DNA from: Alteromonas macleodii
Lineage (GTDB): Bacteria; Pseudomonadota; Gammaproteobacteria; Enterobacterales; Alteromonadaceae
Length of the DNA stretch: 64,000 bases
Assembly (NCBI RefSeq): GCF_903772925.1
Contig: NZ_LR812090.1
Span: forward strand, 1,694,333 to 1,758,332
Direction: 5' to 3'
Shown: positions 55,678 through 63,771 of the stretch, piece after piece
Numbering within the stretch: position 1 is the first letter of the stretch
Layout of the letters: the number at the start of each line of letters is the position of its first letter
Translations under genes and position numbers: made by a program
The notes under the pieces: generated by a model
What the model was told of the DNA's origin: nothing
Databases searched by the model: none
What the model saw: only the letters and a program-made list of their open reading frames with translations

Positions 55678-55797
55678 CACTTTACTATTTTGGGGTTAAC
55701 CCGTCATCTCGCCTTTGGGCTACTTATCTGAATTATTTATTCATTAAGCATAGCTAAATGTGAGGCAGATTACCGTATTACTGAAAAGCAAGGCGCT

Positions 55798-57183
55798 ATG
55801 TTTTATCCTCTTTCTGCATTCATTGCTTATCGTTATGCCAAGTCTAACAAAGCAAGCCAAACCAGTTTTGTCTCATTTATAAACCGATTTTCAGTGGCCG
55901 GCATCGCGCTAGGCTTGATGGCGCTTATTATTGTCGTATCAGTTATGAACGGCCTAGAAGGGCAGTTAAAACAGCGCATACTAGGCATAGTCCCGCATAT
56001 CGAAATTACAAAGACACCCATTGCAAGCAACAGCCTAAGCAAGACACCCAACCAAAAAGAAGTTGCAGAGACACCCACGCCAAACGAACAAAAGTCGGGC
56101 AACCTAAGCAAGACACCCACGTTAAAGATGCAAAATAGTCTTAGCAAGACACCCACCCAAAAAGAAGTTGCAAAGACACCCACCCAAAATGAAATTAGCA
56201 TGACACCCATCGAAGGCGTGGTTGCCAGTATGGATTACAGAGAAGCTGAAGCCGTAGTGCAGTCGCGCTCAGATTTACGTGGCGTGCAGGTTCACGGTGT
56301 TCAGCCAGATGTGATGCTTGAACACACCTTAGTTGCAAACCACATGGAGCAAGGCCGATTTAGCGACCTAACGAAAGGTAGTTTCGCCGCTATTATTGGG
56401 CGTTCGTTGGCTATAAAGCTTGAAGCGCGTGTGGGCGACAGGCTTCGAGTTATGGTTGCCGGGGCCAGTGTTTATACTCCGTTTGGAAGAATGCCAAGTC
56501 AGAGGCTTGTGACTGTAGTGGGTGTCTTCGATATGGGCTCGCAAATGGATGACAAGGTAATGTACATGAACCTTGATGATGTGAATCGCTTAATGAGAGA
56601 CCCCAAAGGCAGTAAACAATCATTGCGTCTCTTTCTGGATGATGCGTTCAACTACCAAGCGGTGGTTAATGAGTTAACAGATAGGGTGGGTGTCTCTGTA
56701 AATAATATTAGAACGTGGCGGGAGCGCCAAGGGCCGCTGTTTGATGCTGTAAAAATGGAAAAGAACATGATGACACTCATGTTGCTACTTATTATCGCTG
56801 TAGCTGCATTTAACATAGTGTCTGCACTGGTAATGGTGGTCACCGAAAAGCAGGGCGATATTGCGGTACTTCAAACTCAAGGCATGTTGCCCAGTACGGT
56901 AATGTGGATTTTTGTATTTAATGGCTTATTTAATGGCATAAAAGGAGCAGGTTTTGGGCTTATCTTGGGTGTCTTTATAAGCCTTCAGCTAAATAATATT
57001 CTGGAAGCAATAGGTTCACCGTTAGCGCTAGCGGCTGACGGAAGAGGGCTGCCCATTGATATGGACGTAGTGCAAATTATCAGCATTACTTTGCTGTCGT
57101 TATTGTTGTGCGTTTTAGCCAGCGTTTATCCTGCGCGCAAAGCGATGAAAATTGCACCGTCTCAGGCCCTTCAAAACGAATAA
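55798..57183 (+). CDS. lolC: Lipoprotein-releasing permease LolC with a KTPT-repeat insert
   Basis: This 461-aa inner-membrane subunit of the LolCDE lipoprotein exporter has a first helix (FSVAGIALGLMALIIVVSVM), a periplasmic domain with YTPFGRMPSQRLVTVVGVFD, and three C-terminal helices after MEKNMMTLMLLLIIAVAAFN, all close to E. coli LolC. Residues about 71-139 are an insert absent from E. coli LolC. It holds seven copies of a KTPT-like motif encoded by the short repeat described at 56010-56210. The frame is kept, so the protein is probably functional. lolD and lolE, which normally follow, are not here; the next gene is a phosphoribosyltransferase. Confidence 0.92.
   Translation: MFYPLSAFIAYRYAKSNKASQTSFVSFINRFSVAGIALGLMALIIVVSVMNGLEGQLKQRILGIVPHIEITKTPIASNSLSKTPNQKEVAETPTPNEQKSGNLSKTPTLKMQNSLSKTPTQKEVAKTPTQNEISMTPIEGVVASMDYREAEAVVQSRSDLRGVQVHGVQPDVMLEHTLVANHMEQGRFSDLTKGSFAAIIGRSLAIKLEARVGDRLRVMVAGASVYTPFGRMPSQRLVTVVGVFDMGSQMDDKVMYMNLDDVNRLMRDPKGSKQSLRLFLDDAFNYQAVVNELTDRVGVSVNNIRTWRERQGPLFDAVKMEKNMMTLMLLLIIAVAAFNIVSALVMVVTEKQGDIAVLQTQGMLPSTVMWIFVFNGLFNGIKGAGFGLILGVFISLQLNNILEAIGSPLALAADGRGLPIDMDVVQIISITLLSLLLCVLASVYPARKAMKIAPSQALQNE
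56010..56210 (+). repeat. Seven in-frame copies of the GACACCCA element inside lolC
   Basis: AAGACACCCA or a close variant starts at about 56011, 56041, 56068, 56110, 56146, 56174 and 56200. Several copies are preceded by CTAAGC or CTTAGC and translated as SKTPT or AKTPT. Spacing is irregular but always a multiple of three. The complement, TGGGTGTCTTGCTTAG, matches the element arrayed at 63.0-63.3 kb. Confidence 0.9.
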
Positions 57184-57202
57184 ATAGTTGAATTTACCGT
57201 GC

Positions 57203-57238
57203 AAAAGACCGTGAAATTCACTATACTCGCGGTCTTTT
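57203..57238 (+). terminator. Hairpin between lolC and the phosphoribosyltransferase gene
   Basis: AAAAGACCG/CGGTCTTTT form a perfect 9-bp stem with an 18-nt loop that contains TATACT, a possible -10 box. It could terminate lolC transcription or mark the promoter of the next gene. Confidence 0.6.
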
Positions 57239-57260
57239 AAAATTTGCTCAGTGAGACGTC

Positions 57261-57824
57261 ATGAACAAGAATTTTATCACCTCGCAATCGCTTCTACAGG
57301 ATTCCTTTCGCTTAGCGGCAAAGGTGTATGAAGACGGCTTCCGCCCTGACTTTATTATTGGTATTTGGCGTGGTGGTGCTCCAATTGGTATCGCAGTTCA
57401 AGAATTCTTTGAATTTAAAGATACGTCAACCGACCATATCGCGGTACGTACTTCGTCTTACTATGGAATCAATAAGCAGTCGAAAGAAATCCGTGTGCAC
57501 GGGTTACACTACTTAGTTGAAAATGCCAACGCTGACGACAAGTTATTGATTGTTGATGATGTTTTTGACTCAGGCCGAAGTGTTGACGCGCTTATCAAGC
57601 AAATTAACAAGCTTATGCGCTTGAACATGCCAAAAGACATTCGTATTGCGTGCCCTTGGTATAAGCCTCAAAACAACACTACTGATATCGTGCCAGATTA
57701 CTACGTAAACGAAAGTGATGAATGGCTAGTGTTTCCTCACGAAATCGCAGGTCTATCTGAAGAAGAGATCCGCGAAGGAAAGGGCGAGTTAGCTGACGTT
57801 ATGGACATCTTATTCCAAAAATAA
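57261..57824 (+). CDS. Phosphoribosyltransferase (hypoxanthine/guanine type)
   Basis: This 187-aa protein has the PRPP-binding motif LLIVDDVFDSGRSVDALIKQ and an N-terminal FIIGIWRGGAPIGIAVQEFF. It resembles type I phosphoribosyltransferases of the Hpt/Gpt group annotated as hypoxanthine phosphoribosyltransferase. It should salvage purine bases in the cytosol, although base specificity cannot be read with certainty. A terminator lies in the convergent kinase gene 50 bp downstream. Confidence 0.85.
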   Translation: MNKNFITSQSLLQDSFRLAAKVYEDGFRPDFIIGIWRGGAPIGIAVQEFFEFKDTSTDHIAVRTSSYYGINKQSKEIRVHGLHYLVENANADDKLLIVDDVFDSGRSVDALIKQINKLMRLNMPKDIRIACPWYKPQNNTTDIVPDYYVNESDEWLVFPHEIAGLSEEEIREGKGELADVMDILFQK

Positions 57825-57842
57825 CAGCTATATAGCTTTTGT

Positions 57843-57898
57843 AGCGATTACGAATCGCTGTCGAACGTATCTAAACCGCACGATTGTGCGGTTTTTTT
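57843..57898 (+). terminator. Two hairpins ending the phosphoribosyltransferase transcript
   Basis: AGCGATT-ACG-AATCGCT (57843-57859) is followed by ACCGCAC-GATT-GTGCGGT and TTTTTTT (57875-57898). The second is a strong terminator for the plus strand and lies within the last codons of the convergent histidine-kinase gene. Confidence 0.85.
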
Positions 57899-59290
57899 AT
57901 TGGCTAAATTCGTTGGAAACGAGAGCGTAAATGTAGTGCCCACGTTAACCTCGCTATCTACGGAAATAGTGCCGCCCATGGCCTCAACGATAGAAAAAGA
58001 AATATAAAGACCTAATCCAGTTCCCTTACCTGTAGGCTTAGTGGTGTAAAACGGCTCGAAAAGTTTCTGCAATGCGTGTTTTTCAATACCACAACCTGTG
58101 TCTTTAATGGTGATAACAGTGTGCTTATCTTCTTCAAAGGAAGAGATGGTTAGCTTGTCTCCATCATCCATCGCTTGCGCAGCATTGACAAAAAGGTTTA
58201 CCAACACCTGATTTAACTTTCCGGTTTTACCTTTAATTAGCGGGACTTCGGTCAAGCGCTGGTGTATTTTGATGCGGTGCTTTAATTCGCTATTAACTAA
58301 CCTTAAGGCATGCGCAATACAGTCATTTACATTAATAGTTTCGTCATCAGGGATGTCGGCGTCATGAGAAAAAGAACGAAGGCTGGTGATTATGTCAGTG
58401 ACTCTGTTTAAACCTTCTTCGGATTCCCCACAAATATCCGCAATTTCATCACTTAGTGAATCAATCTTATTGCGCGATTGCCACAGTATTGCTTTTTGCG
58501 CTATTTCTAACCTTTCTTTATCGCTAGCGCTTGATGCCAACTGCAGCACTATGTCCTGCATCTGAGATAAAGCGGGCAATACGTTTCTTAAAAAGTGAAT
58601 GTTACTATTGATAAACGCTATCGGATTATTTATTTCGTGAGCTACACCTGCTGCTAATAACCCTAAAGAAGCCATTTTTTCAGAATCGATAAGGCTTTTT
58701 TCAACTTTGGCTTTTTCTTCTTTCAGCCTTACGGTTTCCAGCGTCATTAATTTGGCCTGCATCCCCATCGCCATTTGCTCGGTAAAGGTGCGGTATCTAT
58801 TTGCCATATCAACGTATTCTTGGGTGTAGTAACCCAGAGATTGATGGCAAAACACAATAACGGCCTGCTGCTGATGTACTTTAAACGGGCAATAGAGTAC
58901 TGATGTGACTGGAGTTTCAAATAATGGCAGGTGCTGTTGCCAAGTAGGCTGTTGTTGAACATTAAACAATGCAACGGGTTCACTTTTGACCGCTCTAGAA
59001 AGGGTGTCGTCTATCTCCCAAACCGTATTGAGTAAAGCGTCATGCGTACTATTGATACATTTCATTTTTCCCGCGCTTTCATTCTCTAGCACAAAGCATA
59101 CTTCGTAGTTGTAAAGCCCCTTAAAGACGCTAAACATCTTTTTGTAAAGGTCTGCTTCATCCTCAGCGGTAAGCAGTACTCGCGTGCCCTCTAGCAAGGC
59201 ATCGCTTTCTTTTTTATGAGCCTCAGCTTGTTGTTTCAAACGGTAAACAAGGGCTAGATCTTCTAAAACGTTTTCGTAATCTTTATTCAT
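57848..59290 (-). CDS. Sensor histidine kinase
   Basis: This 480-aa cytosolic kinase has a GAF-like N-terminal part (residues about 35-190), a coiled coil, the H-box GVAHEINNPIAFINSNIHFL and an ATPase domain with N-box LVNLFVNAAQAM, G1 DTGCGIEKHA and G2 GKGTGLGLYIS. There is no membrane helix and no attached receiver. It overlaps the FIST gene by 4 bp, so the FIST protein is its likely sensory partner. No response regulator gene is adjacent. Confidence 0.92.
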   Translation of the reverse strand: MNKDYENVLEDLALVYRLKQQAEAHKKESDALLEGTRVLLTAEDEADLYKKMFSVFKGLYNYEVCFVLENESAGKMKCINSTHDALLNTVWEIDDTLSRAVKSEPVALFNVQQQPTWQQHLPLFETPVTSVLYCPFKVHQQQAVIVFCHQSLGYYTQEYVDMANRYRTFTEQMAMGMQAKLMTLETVRLKEEKAKVEKSLIDSEKMASLGLLAAGVAHEINNPIAFINSNIHFLRNVLPALSQMQDIVLQLASSASDKERLEIAQKAILWQSRNKIDSLSDEIADICGESEEGLNRVTDIITSLRSFSHDADIPDDETINVNDCIAHALRLVNSELKHRIKIHQRLTEVPLIKGKTGKLNQVLVNLFVNAAQAMDDGDKLTISSFEEDKHTVITIKDTGCGIEKHALQKLFEPFYTTKPTGKGTGLGLYISFSIVEAMGGTISVDSEVNVGTTFTLSFPTNLANKKTAQSCGLDTFDSDS

Positions 59291-60462
59291 TGAGAAAACA
59301 CTACCGCTGATATCATAAGGTTACCGTGCCTGTTCTTGCCGTCTAAAAAGCGCCCTTGTTCGCCAAACGTAAATGGGCCACAAATAGGTAACGAAGGAAA
59401 CGTTTTTTGTAATGAGTTCAACATCGCATTTATCTCATCGCCAACCATTAACCGGCATCCGGCGCAATAAATCATCAATACGCCAACGGGCGTTTTGTTT
59501 TCCGGAAGCAGCATGATTGCATTATTGATAACACGCTCTGCACGAGAGGTGAGGCTTGTAATATTTCCTTCCATTAAAACCAGCTCTTCGCCTTCCTGTA
59601 CTTCGGAAAAAACATTCAGAGTACCATCTTCGTCTACCGAGTCGGGATGACAGAGAAGATAGTTAACCGCACCATTGTCCAACGCAACTGGCTTGCCCAA
59701 AGGGGCTGATGAAGTAAGTCCTAATATTTGCCCGCCGTTAAGCTGGTCCGCAATTAGACCATTAGTCGCATTATTGTAGATAGTGCTGGCTTTACCATTA
59801 TCGAGTTGTTGAAGTTGTCGGCCTTGAGCTGTAGTGGCTTTAAATACCGTCTCAGTTGGTTTGTAACCAGAGCTATAGCTTAAGCCCAAAGGTGTTGAGG
59901 GGTACAAGACGGCTACGGCAACGGTTTGAGGCCCCGAGGACGTTTTTGTTGCTGTGCACCAATTGCCTGAAACAGTATTATCTGCCATTGAGCCCCCGAA
60001 GATAGGGACCTTTGTTCCTACTACGCTGGCAAAACCTTCGAGTATTCTCTCTTCATTGCCAGGGGGGAGCGAGCACCAGATAAGGGCTGGACTTTCGTAT
60101 GGCCTCTCTGCGTTTGCTAATGCTTTCTGCAAGGATGTTGCTCCCGCTTTAAATGGGCTGCAATCAGTTATATCTGCGCTGCCTACACCGAATGCCCCAT
60201 TCTCATCGTTAATGCAGAACAAAGCTAAGTCACAAGTGGGCGAGGCTATGTTGTTATCGCAAAGCAACGCGCCTGAGCAAGAACTAGAGATAAAAAATGG
60301 TAGCGCTGTATCGTTAATGGTCGATGCAAGCGTTTCAAGAGGTAAGTCGGTGTTACCGTAACCAATGAGTAATGAAGGCCTTGTATCGGACAAAATATTT
60401 TCCAGTTGCGATGTTACGCTCGCAGTACTGCCGCATTGTAAGGCGAATGTTTGAATATTCAT
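59287..60462 (-). CDS. FIST-domain sensory protein
   Basis: This 391-aa protein has FIST_N (SLLIGYGNTDLPLETLASTI, then FGGSMADNTVSGNWCTATKT) and FIST_C (GVLMIYCAGCRLMVGDEINA, then PICGPFTFGEQGRF). FIST domains are thought to sense small ligands such as amino acids, and often pair with kinases or cyclases. The 4-bp overlap with the downstream kinase supports a two-protein sensory unit. In some species FIST proteins also bind NO-related ligands; no ligand can be named here. Confidence 0.9.
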   Translation of the reverse strand: MNIQTFALQCGSTASVTSQLENILSDTRPSLLIGYGNTDLPLETLASTINDTALPFFISSSCSGALLCDNNIASPTCDLALFCINDENGAFGVGSADITDCSPFKAGATSLQKALANAERPYESPALIWCSLPPGNEERILEGFASVVGTKVPIFGGSMADNTVSGNWCTATKTSSGPQTVAVAVLYPSTPLGLSYSSGYKPTETVFKATTAQGRQLQQLDNGKASTIYNNATNGLIADQLNGGQILGLTSSAPLGKPVALDNGAVNYLLCHPDSVDEDGTLNVFSEVQEGEELVLMEGNITSLTSRAERVINNAIMLLPENKTPVGVLMIYCAGCRLMVGDEINAMLNSLQKTFPSLPICGPFTFGEQGRFLDGKNRHGNLMISAVVFSQ

Positions 60463-60574
60463 CTAGCTCTACCACTCAACTTCACACTGTAATGATAGAT
60501 TGAAATCAAGAAAAGCTTATTAACTTTTAGTTTAATAAGTTAAATAAGTGAAGTGACGAAAGAAGGTAAAAAGA

Positions 60575-61216
60575 TCAGTTGTCGAGATAGAACTTGTCGT
60601 GGAAGGTGTACACCCACGTTGGCTGGTAAATAACGAGTAGGGTGATCGCCATTCCGTTCAAAAGCGCTTCTGGAAACACCAATAGCGGAATGAGTAAAAT
60701 ATAGTTATCGAAAACGATGTCCCATGTGTATGTACCTTCATAAAAGTAAAAGGCGCCCAATGATAATGTTTTCAAAGCAATTGACAGTGCGGCAGGAAAA
60801 AAGGCACACACAAAAATATATACAAACAGCTGTCTGGGTATACGGTGGAAAGACAGCATGTAGAAAAGGTAAGTTGTTCCAATTGGTAAAATAGTTCCAA
60901 GCAGACCATTAACACCGAAGTTTTCCCACGTGCCGTAACCTATCAGGTTTGCCCCCAGAAGCGCGATAAAAGAGGCAATAATTGCATTTCTAAAGCCCAA
61001 CATGAGGGTGAGTACAGAAAGGCCTAGAAAATGAACATCTAAGCCTTCAAAAATTCCCGCTTTAAACAACCAAAGCACAAATAGAGAGGCAGCAGTGCCG
61101 AACATAAGGTGTTGCTGCTGTTTATTGCGAGCAAAGTGAGTAAAGTCGATGTGCTTAGCCGCGCCTAACAAAAACGCGCCATAGATTAGCAATGCCAACA
61201 ACTGTAATGAACTCAC
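60575..61216 (-). CDS. CbiM-like energy-coupling-factor permease
   Basis: A 213-aa polytopic protein with six or seven helices. FRNAIIASFIALLGANLIGY and YGTWENFGVNGLLGTILPIG resemble the substrate-binding S component CbiM of cobalt/nickel ECF importers. The N-terminal His-rich Met-His-Ile metal site of CbiM is not present; the protein starts MSSLQLLALLIYGAFLLGAA. No ECF ATPase or T component is adjacent. The substrate is unclear. Confidence 0.75.
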   Translation of the reverse strand: MSSLQLLALLIYGAFLLGAAKHIDFTHFARNKQQQHLMFGTAASLFVLWLFKAGIFEGLDVHFLGLSVLTLMLGFRNAIIASFIALLGANLIGYGTWENFGVNGLLGTILPIGTTYLFYMLSFHRIPRQLFVYIFVCAFFPAALSIALKTLSLGAFYFYEGTYTWDIVFDNYILLIPLLVFPEALLNGMAITLLVIYQPTWVYTFHDKFYLDN

Positions 61217-61258
61217 TGGTACTCCTTATATGGGGCTACTTTATACGCTAACGGCCAA

Positions 61259-62068
61259 CTACTTTTTGTATTCAGCCCAAATTGGAGCGTGGTCGGACGG
61301 CTTTTCAATGCCTCTTAATTCATAATCAATGCCAGCATCGTGCAGACGTGAATGCAGAGTTTTTGTAGCCAGTATCAGGTCTATGCGAAGGCCTCGGTTG
61401 TCATTAAAACCTTTTGAGCGATAATCGAACCACGAAAACTTGTCATTAGCTTCAGGGTTAAGTGTTCTAAAGCTATCCTCAAAACCCCAATCGATAAGTG
61501 TGTTCAACCATTCACGCTCTTCCGGTAAAAAGCTACACTTGCCTGTCCTCAACCAGCGCTTTTTGTTTTCTTCACCAATGCCAATGTCTAAATCTGTATG
61601 AGAGATGTTCACATCGCCCATCACAACGACGTTTTCATCAGGGGTGTGGTTCTCGTTTAAATACGTCATTAAATCTTTATAAAACTTGCGCTTAGCAGGG
61701 TATTTCGTTTCGTGTTTCTCGTTTTCACCTTGAGGGAAATAGCCGTTAAGGATAGTTAGAGGTTCGCCAGCTTCATCAGTGGTTTTCAAGATGATCATTC
61801 TACGCTGGGCATCTTCCTCGTCGGTAGGGAAACCCATAGAAACAGAAAGGGCTTCTTTCTTTGCTAAAAACGCTACGCCGTAGTGACTTTTTTGCCCGTG
61901 AAAATAAACGTGGTAGCCCATGGCTTCCACTGCTTCTACTGGAAACTGCTCGTTGTGAACTTTAATTTCTTGCAAGCCAATAATGTCTGGTTGGTGAGCG
62001 TCAATAACCGCTTGTAGTTGGTGCAAGCGGGCGCGTATGCCGTTTATATTAAATGAGATTACTTTCAT
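61259..62068 (-). CDS. xthA: Exodeoxyribonuclease III
   Basis: This 269-aa AP endonuclease and 3'-5' exonuclease acts in base-excision repair. Motifs are [33 protein letters not shown] with the metal Glu, [20 protein letters not shown], and [13 protein letters not shown] with the catalytic His. It is colinear with E. coli XthA, including [18 protein letters not shown]. The length matches (268 aa). Confidence 0.98.
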   Translation of the reverse strand: MKVISFNINGIRARLHQLQAVIDAHQPDIIGLQEIKVHNEQFPVEAVEAMGYHVYFHGQKSHYGVAFLAKKEALSVSMGFPTDEEDAQRRMIILKTTDEAGEPLTILNGYFPQGENEKHETKYPAKRKFYKDLMTYLNENHTPDENVVVMGDVNISHTDLDIGIGEENKKRWLRTGKCSFLPEEREWLNTLIDWGFEDSFRTLNPEANDKFSWFDYRSKGFNDNRGLRIDLILATKTLHSRLHDAGIDYELRGIEKPSDHAPIWAEYKK

Positions 62069-62233
62069 ATTTATATTTTTGTTGTTTCGAGGTTACGTTG
62101 ATTCTATCAGAAACTCAGCAAGCGCTTAACGAAGAACTACCGATATATTAATGCATTCAGTCGATTGGCTGGATTAAGTTTATTTATAGCTAGGAAGCTT
62201 GATCGTCGCCAGGTGATGGCGGGGAATGTGATT

Positions 62234-62278
62234 AAGGCGAATTACCGCGGGATTTCTGCCTATGGCGGAAATCGCCTT
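62234..62278. repeat. Nested inverted repeats between xthA and the heme-oxygenase-like gene
   Basis: GATTTCTGCC/GGCGGAAATC (62251-62273) form a 10-bp stem with one wobble. The outer AAGGCG/CGCCTT (62234-62239 and 62273-62278) flank it. There is no T-run on the minus strand. It may end the heme-oxygenase-like transcript or be an unrelated cruciform. Confidence 0.5.
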
Positions 62279-62297
62279 TGTTCTTAACAGCGCTATG

Positions 62298-62984
62298 CTA
62301 GCTAATCTCAACCGCCTGACTAGTGTTGTTGTGCATTTCAGCATCAGCTAATGAAATCAAATATTCAAACCATGCATTCGCATCTTTAACTGCATCTGCA
62401 ACAAAGCTTTCATTTTCTAAATCGAGTTCAGGGAGTAGCTTTTCGACTTCTTGTTTGAATGACACCCATGCTTTCGCACATCCAGCCATTGCTTGGTAAT
62501 AGTTTGTAGGAATATCGCGCTCCATGGCATTTAGCCTACGAACAATGATATTCGCTCCCATCGATGACCCTAGCCATACGTATATAGCTGAAATAGCTTG
62601 GCTGGTGGGCGAGCTGCTGTATGGCATAGATGGTTTGTTGTGGTGGGTGTCTTTGTAAGCCTGGTCTGTGTATGTACCTGTAGCGTGGGTGTCTTCGGTA
62701 AGTGAATCTCTGGTAAGCGCAATAATGTCTCGATTTAGCGCATCTTGAATTACGCCACTGTTTATCATCGAAGCAACTGCTGCAAGGGCAGGAACTTCAA
62801 ATTCAGCTTGTTGAACAGCGTTTGCTGAGGCTTGGTGGAACATACTCATGATTTTCAAAATAGCGAGGTATGCCTTTTCATCGAACAAACTGTCTTTGTG
62901 ATAAATAGAAAATGGGAAGGTGTTTTCCAAAATATCGTGGTTTGCATGGGTGTCTTGTTTAAGAGCAGTGAAAAGGTTGCGCAT
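62298..62984 (-). CDS. Heme oxygenase-like protein with repeat-encoded segments
   Basis: This 228-aa all-helical protein resembles biliverdin-producing heme oxygenases. The N-terminal LKQDTHANHDILENTFPF has the T-x3-H-x3-E pattern around the proximal heme His (His16). AISAIYVWLGSSMGANIIVR corresponds to the distal helix (usual YVLEGSxLGG, with the Glu here replaced). A segment at residues 94-128 (LTEDTHATGTYTDQAYKDTH) is an insert encoded by two copies of the GGGTGTC element. A third copy encodes QDTHAN at the heme His, and a fourth is near 62461. Enzyme activity is uncertain because of the changed distal motif. Confidence 0.7.
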   Translation of the reverse strand: MRNLFTALKQDTHANHDILENTFPFSIYHKDSLFDEKAYLAILKIMSMFHQASANAVQQAEFEVPALAAVASMINSGVIQDALNRDIIALTRDSLTEDTHATGTYTDQAYKDTHHNKPSMPYSSSPTSQAISAIYVWLGSSMGANIIVRRLNAMERDIPTNYYQAMAGCAKAWVSFKQEVEKLLPELDLENESFVADAVKDANAWFEYLISLADAEMHNNTSQAVEIS

Positions 62985-63039
62985 GGTTTAAGTATCTTGG
63001 CGTTGTTGCTTTGTAGTCATTGTCGGTGGGCTTTACTTT

Positions 63040-63280
63040 AGCATGGGTGTCTCTGTAACTGGTAGTGAATTGAAGGAAAGCTAGATAATTTCAAATGAAC
63101 GAGATTGCTTGCTGCTTTTAGCATGGGTGTCTTTGTAAGGGGGGGCTTTTAGCGTGGGTGTCTTTGTAAGGATGGTTATGCTGCTTTAGCGTGGGTGTCT
63201 TTGTAAGGGGGGGGCTGCTTTTAGCGTGGGTGTCTTTGTAAGGATGGTTATGCTGCTTTAGCATGGGTGTCTTTGTAAGG
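63040..63280 (+). repeat. Tandem array of the GGGTGTCTTTGTAAG element
   Basis: Six copies start at 63040, 63120, 63151, 63188, 63223 and 63260, each beginning AGC(A/G)TGGGTGTCT(T/C)TGTAA. Spacing is 31-37 bp among the last five. The spacers alternate between a G-run with CTGCTTTT and ATGGTTATGCTGCTTT, so copies 2-3 and 4-5 form a 72-bp higher-order repeat. The array fills the gap between the heme-oxygenase-like gene and the DUF2750-like gene. It is not a CRISPR array, because the spacers repeat. Confidence 0.95.
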
Positions 63281-63359
63281 GAGGTTTTGGTGACTATTGC
63301 ATTGCGCCTTTTGCTGGTGCGGGTATACTTGCCCCAAATTTTGAGATAGGTGAATAAAC

Positions 63360-63755
63360 GTGTTTCCAGAAACAATTGCAGACAAGTTGAGCGATGCGGT
63401 CATTGAGCAAGCGATGAAGCTAAGCGCTGAAGAGCGACAAGAGCTTGTTGTTAGCTATGTAGCGAAAGCAAAAGAAATATGGATGATACAGGGCAGTGAA
63501 GGCTTTGTTATGTTCGAAGGCGGCGAGAGCGTTCAATTACCCGTATTCCCACATCGCGACTTGGCGCAAAAGTTCGTAGACATAAATGAAATAGAAGGCC
63601 AATGCGTAAGTGTTGAATTGGCTGAATTTACAGAAACTTGGTTACCTGGTCTTACAAAAAATGGTGTGGAACTGGTTATGTTTCCAACAACAAGTGACGT
63701 TGAAAACTTAGTTATGACTGCAGAAGATTTAGCTGCCGAACTAAACGGTAATTAG
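63360..63755 (+). CDS. DUF2750-like protein
   Basis: This 131-aa protein starts at GTG (63360). It has a helical N-terminus (LSAEERQELVVSYVAKAKEI) and an alpha/beta part with MIQGSEGFVMFEGGESVQLP and VFPHRDLAQKFVDINEIEGQ. The plan (WxxxxxxGxxxxxxxxxxxLPVFPxxxLA) resembles DUF2750 proteins, whose role is unknown. The upstream 300 bp are the repeat array. The next gene starts 17 bp after its stop. Confidence 0.72.
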   Translation: MFPETIADKLSDAVIEQAMKLSAEERQELVVSYVAKAKEIWMIQGSEGFVMFEGGESVQLPVFPHRDLAQKFVDINEIEGQCVSVELAEFTETWLPGLTKNGVELVMFPTTSDVENLVMTAEDLAAELNGN

Positions 63756-63771
63756 TCTGGGTTTATAGCAG

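Noticed and set aside
63040..63280. CRISPR array
   Set aside because: The spacers are short and themselves repeated, the units lack dyad symmetry, and no cas gene is present.
63118..63375. An 85-codon minus-strand frame through the repeat array (TKTPTLKQHNHPYKDTHAK-like repeats)
   Set aside because: It exists only because the repeat lacks stops in this frame. It has no ribosome site or family and overlaps the next gene's start. It is more likely repeat read-through than a gene.
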